Below, piece by piece: positions 35,801 to 48,900 of a stretch of 64,000 bases of DNA. The translations under genes were made by a program, and so were the position numbers. Position 1 is the first letter of the stretch, and each line of letters opens with the position of its first letter. This DNA is from Pagrus major. Taxonomy: Eukaryota > Chordata > Actinopteri > Spariformes > Sparidae. A model generated the notes under the pieces. The model saw only the letters and a program-made list of their open reading frames with translations. It had not been told where the DNA came from and did no database searches. The stretch covers positions 3,493,297-3,557,296 of the forward strand of contig NC_133230.1 in NCBI RefSeq assembly GCF_040436345.1, written 5' to 3'.

Positions 35801-38800
35801 AACTGCTAAAAGAAGCCAAAAAATTATCCTGGAAACCTTTTTTTTGTTTCAGACTTTTTTTTTCATTGAAAAAGTTTGAATTTTTTTCACAGATGGAAAA
35901 AATTCCAACATTTTTAGAAGTTTTTTGAAAATTTTTCACTTATTTTCAGTTTTAACTATTTCTTTGAAAAAGTTTGAATTCTTTTCCGCCTGAAAAAAAA
36001 ATCACTTTTTTTCTTTGAAAAAGTTAGAATTTTTTTTAAAAAATGGGGAAAAAAAGTGGAACATTTTGGGAAAAAATAGATTTTTTTAATAAAAAACATG
36101 AAATTTTTTGGAAAAAAAATTGAAAATTTTGGGGGAAGAAAAGAAAAAAACTGAAAACTTTTTCAAAGAAAAATAAGTCTGAATCAGACAAAAGAAAAAA
36201 ATTCCAGGAAAATTTATTTTTACCTTTTCATGTGTGAAACCGAGTGAACATTTTTCACACACGTTATCTTTAAATATAAGTTATTGTACTGTATAAACAT
36301 TTTCATTATCAATAATCAATGATCTGGTCCGTAAACATTTTGAAAATTAGTAAAGTCATTTTATGTTTTAATTAAACATTTTAAAACAAGTCTCCAGCTA
36401 CTTCAGTTGTTCAGGGGAAAGCTGCAACCCTGTTTTGCCGTGAAGCTCCAGAAATGTTTTGTGGACAACGAAACTTCACCCAACAATGAAAACTCAAAAC
36501 ATTATCTTCTCACCACCGTGCTGATGCCGACTGAAAGTACAGTCGACTGCTCCTTTAAAGAAATTTAAACTTTCACACAAGGTAAATATAAAGAAAAGAT
36601 CAGTGCTGGACGACAGTCGAGGCATGTTTGGTCACTTTTTGATTCAGAATCTCAAATGTGAGGATTTTTTGTTTTTACTATCATATCTATTATTTTAAAC
36701 TAAACATCTTTACTTTTAAGACTGTTGGTCGAACAAAAAAAGACATTTGAAGACGTCACTTTCAGGTGTGAGAAATTCTGACAGGTACTCTGAGATTTTA
36801 GAGACAAAACAATCTATTGATTAAGAAAATCTGCAGATTTATGGATAAAAATGACTTGGAGTACATTTTAATTTGATAAAAGAAGCAAAAAAAATTCTCC
36901 TGGAAACTTTTTTTTTGTCTGTTTCAGCCTTTTTTTTAATTTAAAAAGTTTGATTTTTTTCCGTCTGTGAAAAAAAATTCACGCTTTTTTTCCTTTGAAA
37001 AAGTTTGAATTTCTGAAAAGTTTGGAAAGTTTTGGAAAGTTTTGGAAAAAGTTCAAATAAAGTGAAAACTGATTAAAAAAAAAGTCTGAAAGAGACAAAA
37101 AAAAATTCCAGGAATATTTATTTTTACGTTTTCATGTGTGAAACTGAGTGAACATTTTTCACACGTTATCTTTAAAATCTAAGTTGCTGTTCTGTATAAA
37201 AAGATTCACCTGGAGAACTTTTTTTGTCTGTTTCAAACTTTTTTTTTCTTTAAAAAAGTTTGAGTTTTGGAAAGTTTTGGAAAAAATCTAACTTTTTCCC
37301 AAAACTTTCCAAAAATGTTTTGTTTTGTTTTTGAAAATTTCCGGAAAAAATATACAAATTCGAACTTTTTCAAAGAAAAAGTGAAAACCGATACAAGTCT
37401 GAAACAGACAAAAAAAGTTTCCAGGAGAATTTTTTGGCTTCTTTTCATCTGTGAAAAAAAAAGTTTAAATTTTGGAAAGTTTTTGAAAATGTTGGAAAGT
37501 TTTTGAAAATGTTGGAAAGTTTTTGAAAGTTTTTGGAAAAAAAAATCTAACTTTCTGCAGATTTATGGATAAAAATGACTTGGAATTCATTTTAATTTGG
37601 TAAAAGAAGCAAAAAAAATTATCCTGGAATTTTTTTTTTGTCTGTTTCAAACTTTTTTTTTCATTTAAAAAGTTTGAAAATTTTTCAGACTCATTTTCAG
37701 TTTTCACAATTTCTTTGAAAAAGTTTGAATTCTTTAAAATTCTTTGAAATTTTTGGAAAGTTTTTGAAAAAATCAAACTTTTTCAAAAGCTTAAAAAATA
37801 GATTTTTTTTCTAAATTCCCCCCCAAAATTTCAAAATTCAAACTTTTTCAAAGAAGTGAAAACTGATAAAAAAAAATCAGTCTGAAAGCGACAAGAAAAC
37901 ATTTTTCACACGTTATCTTTAAAATGTAAGTCGTCGTTCTGTATAAACATTTTCATTATCAATAATCAATGATTTGGTCCGTAAACATTTTGAAAATGAG
38001 TAAAAACAACAACAACAACAGGTCAATGAATTTATTGTTTCAGCTGTAGTCTGCTGGATAAACCAGTAAGATCTAAAACTGACTTTTCAAGACTTTTTAC
38101 AGGAGTTTTGGTTTAAATATAAAAAAAGAAGCCATTGTTTTTGAGCTGCAATGATAAGTTGATTAACAGATCAACAGTAAATGAATCTGCAGCTGTTTTG
38201 ATTAAAAATGTAATAAAAATCACAAACTGCTCAAATGTGAGGATTTTACTGTTTTTACTATCAAATCTACTATTTTAAACAAAATATTTTTACTTTTAAG
38301 ACTGTTGGTCGGACAAAAAAAGACATTTGAAGACGTCACTTTCAGGTGAGAGAAATTGAGTACTCTAAGATTTTAGAGACAAACTAAAACAGATTTTTTT
38401 TTTTTAAAAAAAGTTTTATTTTTTCACAGATTCAAACTTTTTCAAAGAGAAAAAAGTTCGAAACAGACAAAAAAAAAAGTTTTGAGGAGATTTTTTTGGC
38501 TTCTTTCCTTCTGTGAAGAAAAATCGCGTTTTTTTTCTTTGAAAAAGTTTGAATATTTGAATTTTTTTGAAAATGTTTGAAAACTTTGGAAAAAAATTCA
38601 AACTTTTTCAAAAACTTTTTTAAAAAATAGATTTTTTTTCTAAATTTCCCAAAAAATTACAAAATTCAAACTTTTTCAAAGAAGAAGTGAAAACTGATAA
38701 AAAATCAGTCTGAAAGCGACAACAACATTTTTCACACACGTTATCTTTAAAATGTAAGTCGTTGTCGTAGTCTGCTGGATAAACCAGTAAGATCTAAAAC

Positions 38801-39080
38801 TGACTTTAAGTCTTCAAGGCTGAACTGAAAGCAGCTTTCAAACGATTTTGACTACGAGTTATTAAAAAAGAGACACTACAGCTGAAATGGGTCAAAACTT
38901 TAACTATTAAATATCATCATGAAACTCTCACAGTTGATTACTTACATTAAAACTATTTGTTACAAGGTTTCTGAAATTAAATGTTTGTATTAAATGTGTA
39001 TTTTTGGATGTTTTCTTTCTTCTAGTCCTCGATCCCAAAGCTGACTAGAGCATGAAATATCTTCACCTGTTGTGTCTCCC

Positions 39081-39471
39081 CTTTAAAGGAACAGTTCCCC
39101 CCAAAATAAAAATTCAGTCATCATCTCTTCATCAACATGTTGATGGAAAGTCAGGGGAAGTTTTGTAGTCCACAAAACATTTTGCTTTGTAAAAGGGTGT
39201 TTTCAAATCAATTTGGGATCTCGGGGCTTCTGGAGACTTGGATTACTCCAGTTGAGCTGCATGGAGTCATTTTATGTTTTAATTAAACATTTTAAAACAA
39301 GTCTCCAGCTACTTCAGTTGTTTAGGAGAAAGCTGCAACCCTGTTTTACCGTGAAGCTCCAGGAATGTTTTGTGGACAACGAGACTTCACCCAACAATGA
39401 AAACTCAAAACATTATCTTCTCACCACCGTGCTGATGCCGTCTGAAAGTAGCGTCGACTGCTCCTTTAAAG
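39081..39471. mobile_element. Short TIR element with near-perfect ends
   Basis: The left end CTTTAAAGGAACAG and the reverse complement of the right end, CTTTAAAGGAGCAG, differ at one of 14 positions. The 391-bp interior has GATGGAAAGTCAGGGGAAGT, TAGTCCACAAAACATTTTG, the CTTCTGGAGACTTGGATTAC stretch and the 270-bp segment seen in the other array copies. It looks like an internally deleted relative of the 860-bp element in the jade1 3' UTR. Confidence 0.7.
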
Positions 39472-42400
39472 AAATTTGAACTTTCACACGAGATAAATAT
39501 AAAGAAACTATCATATCTACTATTTTAAACTAAACATCTTTACTTTTAAGACTGTTGGTTGAACAATAAAAGACATTTGAAGACGTCACTTTCAGGTGTG
39601 AGAAATTGTAACAGGTACTCTGAGATTTTAGAGACAAAACAATCTATTGATTAAGAAAATCTGCAGATTTATGGATAAAAATGACTTGGAATTCATTTTA
39701 ATTTGATAAAAGAAGCAAAAAAAATTCTCCTGTAAACTTTTTTTTCTTTGAAAAAGTTTGATTTTTTGAAAATTTTGGAAAGCTTTTGAAAATTTTGGAA
39801 AAAAGTCAAACTTTTTCAAAAACTTTTTCAATTTTTTTTTTAAAAAAAAAAAATTCAAAATTTTCAAAAAAAAATATCAAAAATCAAACTTTTTCAAAGA
39901 AAATTAAATCTGAAAAGACAAAAAAAAAAATCCCAGGAGAATTTATTTTGACCTTTTCATGTGTGAAACCGAGTGAACATTTTTCACACACGTTGTCTGT
40001 AAGTCGTTGTTCTGTATAAACATTTTCATTATCAATAATCAATGATTTGGTCCGTAAACATTTTGAAAATTAGTAAAAGCAACAACAACACCAGGTCAAT
40101 GAATTTATTGTTTCAGCTGTAGTCTGCTGGATAAACCAGTAAGATCTAAAACTGATTTATCAAGACTTTTTACAGGAGTTTGAGTATAAATATAAAAAAG
40201 AAGCTGTTGTTTTTGAGCTGAAGTGTAAGCTGATTAACAGATCACGAGTTACTAAAAAGGAGACACTACAGCTGAATCGGGTCAAAACTTTAACTATTAA
40301 ATATCAAATATCACCATGAAACTCTCACAGGGCTTCTGGAGACCTGGCGGGATGCATGTTCAGCTTTAAAAAGGGCGTAAAAAACATCTTGTCAAATCAA
40401 TGTATGATCTCGGGGCTTCTGGAGACTTGGATTACTCCAGTCAAGCTGCATGGAGCCATTTTATGTTTTTAATTAAACATTTTAAAACAAGTCTCCAGCT
40501 ACTTCAGTTGTTCAGGAGAAAGCTGCAACCCTGTTTTGCCGTGAAGCTCCAGAAATGTTTTGTGGACAACGAAACTTCACCCAACAATGAAAACTCAAAA
40601 CATTATCTTCTCACCACCGTGCTGATGCCGACTGAAAGTAGGGTCGACTGCTCCTTTGAAGAAATTTAAACTTTCACACAAGATAAATATAAAGAAAAGA
40701 TCAGCGCTGGACGACAGTCGAGGCATGTTTGGTCACTTTTTGATTCAGAATCTCAAATGTGAGGATTTTTGTTTTTACTATCATATCTATTATTTTAAAC
40801 TAAATATTTTTAATTTTAAGACTGTTGGTCGAACAAAAAAAGTCATTTGAAGACGTCACTTTCAGGTGTGAGAAATTGTAACAGGTACTCTGAGATTTTA
40901 GAGACAAAACAATCTATTGATTAAGAAAATCTGCAGATTTATGGATAAAAATGACTTGGAGTTCATTTTAATTTGATAAAAGAAGCAAAAAAAATTCTCC
41001 TGGAAACTTTTTTTTGTCTGTTTCAGACTTTTTTTTTTTCATTTAAAAAGTTTGAAATTTTTTCACAGATGGAAAAAAATTCCAACATTTTTAGAAGTTT
41101 TTTGAAAAATTTTCAGACTTATTTTCAGTTTTCACTATTTCTTTGAAAAAGTTAGAATTTTTTTAAATTAATTGAATTTTTTTGAAAATTTTGGAAAGTT
41201 TTTGAAAAAATCTAACTTTTTCAAAAGCTTAAAAAAATAGATTTTTTTTCTAAATTTTGTGAGAAATTGTAACAGGTACTCTGAGATTTTAGAGACAAAA
41301 CAATCTATTGATTAAGAAAATCTGCAGATTTATGGATAAAAATGACTTGGAGTTCATTTTAATTTGGTAAAAGAAGCAAAAAAAATTGTTGTGATATTTT
41401 CACGTCTTAGATTTTTTTTGGAAAAAATCTAACTTTTTCAAAAACTTTTTCAAAAAAATAATGTTTGTTTTTGAAAATTTCTGGAAAAAATATACAAATT
41501 CAAACTTTTTCAAAGAAAAAGTGAAAACTGATACAAGATACGTCTGAAACAGACAAAAAAAACTTTCCAGGAGAATATTTGGCTTCTTTTCATCTGTGAA
41601 AAAAAAAGTTTGAATTTTGGAAAAATTTTGAAAATTTGGGAAAAAATGTAAACTTTTTCAAAGAAACTTTCTGAGAAAAAAAAATCTAAATTCAAACTTT
41701 TTCAAAGAAAAGTGAAAACCGATAAAAATAAGTCTGAAACAGACTTAAAATTTTCCAGGAGAATTTATTTTTACCTTTTCATGTGTGAAACCGAGTGAAC
41801 ATTTTTCACACGTTATCATTAAAATGTAAGTCGCCGTTCTGTATAAACATTTTCATTATCAATAATCAATGATTTGGTCCGTAAACATTTTGAAAATTAA
41901 TAAAAACAACAACAACAACAGGTCAATGAATTTATTGTTTCAGCTGTCGTCTGCTGGATAAACCAGTAAGATCTAAAACTGATTTTTCAAGACTTTTTAC
42001 AAGAGTTTGAGTATAAATATAAAAAAGAAGCTGTTGTTTTTGAGCTGAAGTGTAAGCTGATTAACAGATCACGAGTTACTAAAAAGGAGACACTACAACT
42101 GAATAGGGTCAAAACTTTAACTATTAAATATCACCATGAAACTCTCACAGGGCTTCTGGAGACTTGGCAGGATGCACTTTCAGCTTTAAAAAGGGCATAA
42201 ATAACATCTTGTCAAATCAATTTGGGATCTCGGGGCTTCTGGAGACTTGGATTACTCCAGTCGAGCTGCATGGAGCCATTTTATGTTTTGATTAAACATT
42301 TTAAAACAAGTCTCCAGCTACTTCAGTTGTTCAGGAGAAAGCTGCAACCCTGTTTTACCATGAAGCTCCAGAAATGTTTTGTGGACAATGAAACTTCACC

Positions 42401-44122
42401 CAACAATGAAAACTAAAAAAATTATCTTCTCACCACCGTGCTGATGCCGACTGAAAGTAGCGTCGACTGCTCATTTAAAGAAATGTAAACTTTCACACAA
42501 GATAAATATAAAGAAAAGATCAGCGCTGGACGACAGTCCAGGCATGTTTGGTCACTTTTTGATTCAGAATCTCAAATGTGAGGATTTTTGTTTTTACTAT
42601 CATATCTATTATTTTAAACTAAATATCTTTACTTTTAAGACTGTTGGTCAAACAAAAAAAGACGTTTGAAGACGTCACTTTCAGGTGTGAGAAATTGTAA
42701 CAGGTACTCTGAGATTTTAGAGACAAAACAATCTATTGATTAAGAAAATCTGCAGATTTATGAATAAAAATGACTTGGAGCTCATTTTAATTTGATAAAA
42801 GAAGCAAAAAAAAATTCTCCTGGAAACTTTTTTTTGTCTGTTTCAGACTCTTTTTTTTCATTTAAAAAGTTTGAAATTTTTTCACAGATGGAAAAAAATT
42901 CCAACATTTTTAGAAGTTTTTTGAAAAATTTTCAGACTTATTGTCAGTTTTCACTATTTCTTTTGAAAAAGTTAGAATTTTTTAAAATTAATTGAATTTT
43001 TTTGAAAATTTTGGAAAATTTTGGAAAGTTTTTGAAAAAATCAAACTTTTTTTGAAGCTTAAAAAAAATTGATTTTTTTTCTAAATTCCCCCGCAAAATT
43101 TCAAAATTCAAACTTTTTCAAAGAAGAAGTGAAAACTGATAAAGAAAATCAGTCTGAAAGCGACAAGAAAACATTTTTCACACACGTTATCTTTAAAATG
43201 TAAGTCGCCGTTCTGTATAAACATTTTCATTATCAATAATCAATGATTTGATCCATAAACATTTTGAAAATGAGTAAAAACAACAACAACAACAACAGGT
43301 CAATCAGTTTATTGTTTCAGCTGTAGTCTGCTGGATAAACCAGTCAGATCTAAAACTGACTTTTCAAGACTTTTTACAGGAGTTTGAGTATAAATATAAA
43401 AAAGAAGCCATTGTTTTTGAGCTGAAATGATAAGCTGACTAACAGATCAACAGTAAATTAATCTGCAGCTGTTTTGATTCATAATTTAAGTAAAAAATCA
43501 CAAACTGCTCAAATGTGAGGATTTTACTGTTTTTACTATCATATCTACTATTTTAAACTAAACATCTTTACTTTTAAGACTGTTGGTCGAACAAAAAAAG
43601 ACATTTGAAGACGTCACTTTCAGGTGTGAGAAATTGTAACAGGTACTCTGAGATTTTAGAGACAAACTAAAACAGAATTTTTTTTTTCTTTGAAAAAGTT
43701 TGATTTTTTTTTCACAGATGGAAAAAAAAATCCCAAATTTTTAGAGGTTTTTTTAAAAAAAATTTCAGACTTTTTTTTTTTTTATCAGTTTTCACTTTTT
43801 CCTTGAAAAAGTTTGAATTTTTTCCGTCTGCGGAAAAAAAAAATCACATTTTTTTTCTTTCAAAAAGTTTGAATTTTGGAAAATTTTGGAAGATTTTGGA
43901 AAATGTTGGAAAAAATTCAAACTTTTTCAAAAACTTTCCCAAAAAAAAATGTGATTTTTTTGGGGGGGAAAATTTCCGAAAGAATTTTCAAAATTCAAAC
44001 TTTTTCAAAGAAAAAGTGAAAACTGATAAAAAAAACCAATAAGTTTGAAACAGACCAAAACATTTTCCAGGAGAAATGTGTGAAACTGAGTGAACATTTT
44101 TCACACACATTATCTTTAAAAT

Positions 44123-44540
44123 GCTGCTGTACTACTGTTATGCAAAATGAAACCTGTTTTGTCTTTGGTCTTAAAGAGGAATAAAAACTCTGGAGGACTT
44201 AAATCATCTGTGTGTCATCTGTGTTTATCTTTACCAGTTGTTTTGAGGAACTTTTTACAGGAGTTTTGGTATGAATATAAAATAAAATAATTAATCTGCA
44301 GCTATTTCAATTAATAATTTAAATAAAAATATCACAAACTGCTCAAATGTGAGGATTTTACTGTTTTTACTATCATATCTATCATTTTAAATCTTTACTT
44401 TTAAGGCTGTTGGTCGAACAAAAACAGGTACTCTGAGATTTTAGAGACAAAACAATCTATTGATTAAGAAAATCTGCAGATTTATGGATAAAACTTGACT
44501 TGGAATTCATTTTAATTTGGTAAAAGAAGCAACAAAAATT
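44123..44540 (+). repeat. Second copy of the jade1 3' end inside the array
   Basis: From GCTGCTGTACTACTGTTATG this segment follows 28544-28960 closely, including the AATAAA signal (44180-44185) and TCTGGAGGACTTAAATCATC. Both copies then pass into array sequence and share the same internal loss: the GACGTCACTTTCAGGTG part is missing before CTGAGATTTTAGAGACAAAA. Other array units have different sequence at this place. Confidence 0.85.
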
Positions 44541-45666
44541 CTCCTGGAATTTTTTTGTCTGTTTCAAACTTTTTTAAAGAAAAAGTGAAAACTGATACAA
44601 GTCTGAAACAGACAAAAAAAAAGTTTCCAGGAGAATTTTTTGGCTTCTTTTCATCCGTGAAAAAAAGTTTGAATTTTTGAAAGTTTTTGAAAATTTGGGA
44701 AAGTTATTGAAAAATTTGGAAAAAATAAAACTTTTTCAAAAACTTTCAAAAATAGATTTTTTAAAAAAATTTCTGAGAAAAAAAATCTAAATTCTAAAGT
44801 TTTCACCTTTTCAAAGAAAAAGTGAAAACTGACAAAAAATAAGTCTGAAACAGACTTAAAATTTTCCAGTATATTTATTTTTCCCTTTTCATGTGTATGT
44901 AAGTCGCCGTTCTGTATAAACATTTTCATTATCAATAATCAATGATTTGGTCCGTAAACATTTTGAAAATTAGTAAAAACAACAACAACAACAGGTCAAT
45001 GAGTTTATTGTTTCAGCTGTAGTCTGCTGGATAAACCAGTAAGATCTAAAACTGACTAAGGCTTCAAGGCTGAACTGAAAGCAGCTTTCAAACTTTGGAC
45101 TACGAGTTACTAAAAAGGAGACACTACAGCTGAATTAGGATCGAAACCTTAACTATTAAATATCACCATGAAACTCTCACAGGGCTTCTGGAGACTTGGC
45201 GGGATGCACTTTAAGCTTTAAAAAGGGCATAAATAACATCTTGTCAAATCAATGTGTGATCTCAGGGCTTCTGGAGACTTGAATTACTCCAGTCGAGCTG
45301 CATGGAGCCATTTTATGTTTTTAATTAAACATTTTAAAACAAGTCTCCAGCTACTTCAGTTGTTCAGGAGAAAGCTGCAACCCTGTTTTGCCGTGAAGCT
45401 CCAGAAATGTTTTGTGGACAACGAGACTTCACCCAACAATGAAAACTCAAAACATTATCTTCTCACCACCGTGCTGATGCCGACTGAAAGTAGCGTCGAC
45501 TGCTCCTTTAAAGAGATTAAACTTTCACACGAGATAAATATAAAGAAAAGATCAGCGCTGGACGACAGTCGAGGCATGTTTAGTCACTGTTTGATTCAGA
45601 ATCTCAAATGTGAGGATTTTTTGTTTTTACTATCATATCTTGACTTGGAATTCATTTTAATTTGGT

Positions 45667-45924
45667 AAAAGAAGCAAAAAAAATTCTCCTGGAATTTTTT
45701 TTGTCTGTTTCAAACTTTTTTAAAGAAAAAAAAGTTTGAGTTTTGTAAAGTTTTGGAAAAAATCTAACTTTTTCAAAAACTTTTTTTTAAAAAATTGTTT
45801 TTTTGAAAATTTCTGGAAAAAATATACAAATTCAAACTTTTTCAAAGAAAAACTGAAAACTGATACAAGATAAGTCTGAAACAGACAAAAAAAAAGTTTC
45901 CAGGAGAATTTTTTGGCTTCTTTT
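45667..45924. repeat. Example of a long inverted repeat in the array
   Basis: The left arm runs AAAAGAAGC, A-run, ATTCTCCTGGAA, T-run, GTCTGTTTC. The right arm runs GAAACAGAC, A-run, TTTCCAGGAGAAT, T-run, GGCTTCTTTT. The inner part repeats the symmetry with TTTCAAAGAAA-type motifs. Similar hairpin-capable structures occur throughout the array, for example near 40978-41592. Confidence 0.8.
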
Positions 45925-48900
45925 CATCTGTGAAAAAACAACAACTTTGAACTTTGGAAAGTTTTTGAAAATTTTGGAAAAAATGTAAACTTTTTCAAAA
46001 ACTTAAAAGAAAAAAGATTTTTTTTGAAAATTTCTGAGAGAAAAAAAAAATCTAAATTCAAACTTTTACAAAGAAAAGTGAAAACCGATAAAAATAAGTC
46101 TGAAACAGACAAAAAATTCCAGGAGAATTTATTTTTCCCTTTTCATGTGTGAAACTGAGTGAACATTTTTCACACACGTTATCTTTAAAATGTAAGTCGT
46201 CGTTCTGTATAAACATTTTCATTATCAATAATCAATGATTTGGTCCATAAAACATTTTGAAAATGAGTAAAAACAACAACAACAACAACAGGTCAATGAA
46301 TTTATTGTTTCAGCTGGAGTCTGCTGGATAAACCAGTAAGATCTAAAACTGACTTTAAGGCTTCAAGGCTGAACTGAAAGCAGCTTTCAAACTTTGGACT
46401 ACGAGTTACTAAAAAAGAGACACTGCAGCTGAATTAGGATCGAAACCTTAACTTTTAAATATCACCATGAAACTCTCACAGTTGATTACTTACATTAAAA
46501 CAGCAGAACTGCATGGAGCAATTGTTTTGATTAAACATTTTAAAACAAGTCTCCAGCTACTTCAGTTGTTCAGGAGAAAGCTGCAACCCTGTTTTGCCGT
46601 GAAGCTCCAGAAATGTTTTGTGGACAACGAGACTTCACCCAACAATGAAAACTCAAAACATTATCTTCTCACCACCGTGCTGATGCCGACTGAAAGTACA
46701 GTCGACTGCTCCTTTAAAGAAATTTAAACTTTCACACGGGATAAATATAAAGAAAAGATCAGCGCTGGACAACAGTCGAGGCATGTTTGGTCACTTTTTG
46801 ATTCAGAATCTCAAATGTGAGGATTTTTTGTTTTTACTATCATATCTATTATTTTAAACTAAATATTTTTACTTTTAAGACTGTTGGTCGGACAAAAAAA
46901 GTCATTTGAAGACGTCACTCTCAGGTGTGAGAAATTGTAACAGTACTCTGAGATTTTAGAGACAAAACAATCTATTGATTAAGAAAATCTGCAGATTTAT
47001 GAATAAAAATGACTTGGAATTCAATTTAATTTGGTAAAAGAAGCAACAAAAATTCTCCTGGAAACCTTTTTTTTTGTCTGTTTCAAACTTTTTTAAAGAA
47101 AAAAAAGTTTGAGTTTTGGAAAGTTTTGGAAAAAAATCTAACTTTTTCAAAAACTTAAAAAAAAATAAAAAAAATTGGTTTTTGAAAATTTCCAGAAAAA
47201 ATATACAAATTAAAACTTTTTCAAAGAAAAAGTGAAAACTGATACACGTCTGAAACAGAAAAAAAAAAGTTTCCAGGAGAATTTTTTGGCTTCTTTTCAT
47301 CTGTGAAAAAAAGTTTTAATTTTTGAAAGTTTTTGAAAATTTTGGAAAGTTATTGAAAATGTTGGAAAAAATAAAACTTTTTCAAAAACTTTCAAAAAAT
47401 TGATTTTTTTTGGAAAATTTCTGAAAAAAAATCTAAATTCAAACTTTTTCAAAGAAAAGTGAAAACCGATAAAAATAAGTCTGAAACAGACAAAAAAACA
47501 TTTCCAGGATAATTTTTTTACCTTTTCATGTGTGAAACCGAGTGAACATTTTTCACACACGTTATCTTTAAAATGTAAGTTGCCGTTCTGTATAAACATT
47601 TTCATTATCAATAATCAATGATTTGGTCCGTAACATTTTGAAAATTAGTAAAAACAACAACAACAACAACAGGTCAATGAATTTATTGTTTCAGCTGTAG
47701 TCTGCTGGATAAACTAGTAAGATCTAAAACTGACTTTAAGGCTTCAAGGCTGAACTGAAAGCAGCTTTCAAACTTTGGACTACGAGTTACTAGAAAGGAG
47801 ACACTACAGCTGAATTAGGATCGAAAACCTTAACTATTAAATATCACCATGAAACTCTCACAGTTGATTACTTACAATAAAAAAGCAGAACTGCATGGAG
47901 CAATTGTTTTTATTAAACGTTTTAAAACAAGTCTCCAGCTACTTCAGTTGTTCAGGAGAAAGCTGCAACCCTGTTTTGCCGTGAAGCTCCAGAAATGTTT
48001 TGTGGACAATGAGACTTCACCCAACAATGAAAACGCAAAACATTATCTTCTCACCACCGTGCTGATGCCGACTGAAAGTAGCGTCGACTGCTCCTTTAAA
48101 GAGATTTAAACTTTCACACAACATAAATATAAAGAAAAGACCAGCACTGGACGACAGTCGAGGCATGTTTGGTCACTTTTTGATTCAGAATCTCAAATGT
48201 GAGGATTTTTTGTTTTTACTATCATATCTATCATTTTAAATTAAATATCTTTACTTTTAAGACTGTTGGTCGGACAAAAAAAGTCATTTGAAGACGTCAC
48301 TTTCAGGTGTGAGAAATTGTAACAGGTACTCTGAGATTTTAGAGACAAAACAATCTATTGATTAAGAAGATCTGCAGATTTATGGATAAAAATGACTTGG
48401 AATTCATTTTAATTTGGTAAAAGAAGCAACAAAAATTCTCCTGGAAACCTTTTTTTTTGTCTGTTTCAAACTGTTTTTTCATTTAAAAAGTTTGATTTTT
48501 TTTCACAGATGGAAAAAAATTCCAACATTTTTAGAAGTTTTTTGAAAATTTTTCAGATTTATTTTCAGTTTTCACTATTTGAAAAGTTCAATTTTTTTTA
48601 AATTCTTTGAAATTTTTTAAAAAATCAAACTTTTTCAAAAGCTTAAAAAATAGATTTTTTTTCTAAATTTCCCCCCAAAATTTCAAAATGCAAAGAAGTG
48701 AAAACTGATTAAAAAAATCAGTCTGAAAGCGACAAGAAAACATTTTTCACACACGTTATCTTTAAAATGTAAGTCGTCGTTCTGTATAGACATTTTCATC
48801 ATCAATAATCAATGATTTGGTCCGTAAACATTTAGAAAATTAGTAAAAAAACAACAACAACACCAGGTCAATGAATTTATTGTTTCAGCTGTAGTCTGCT

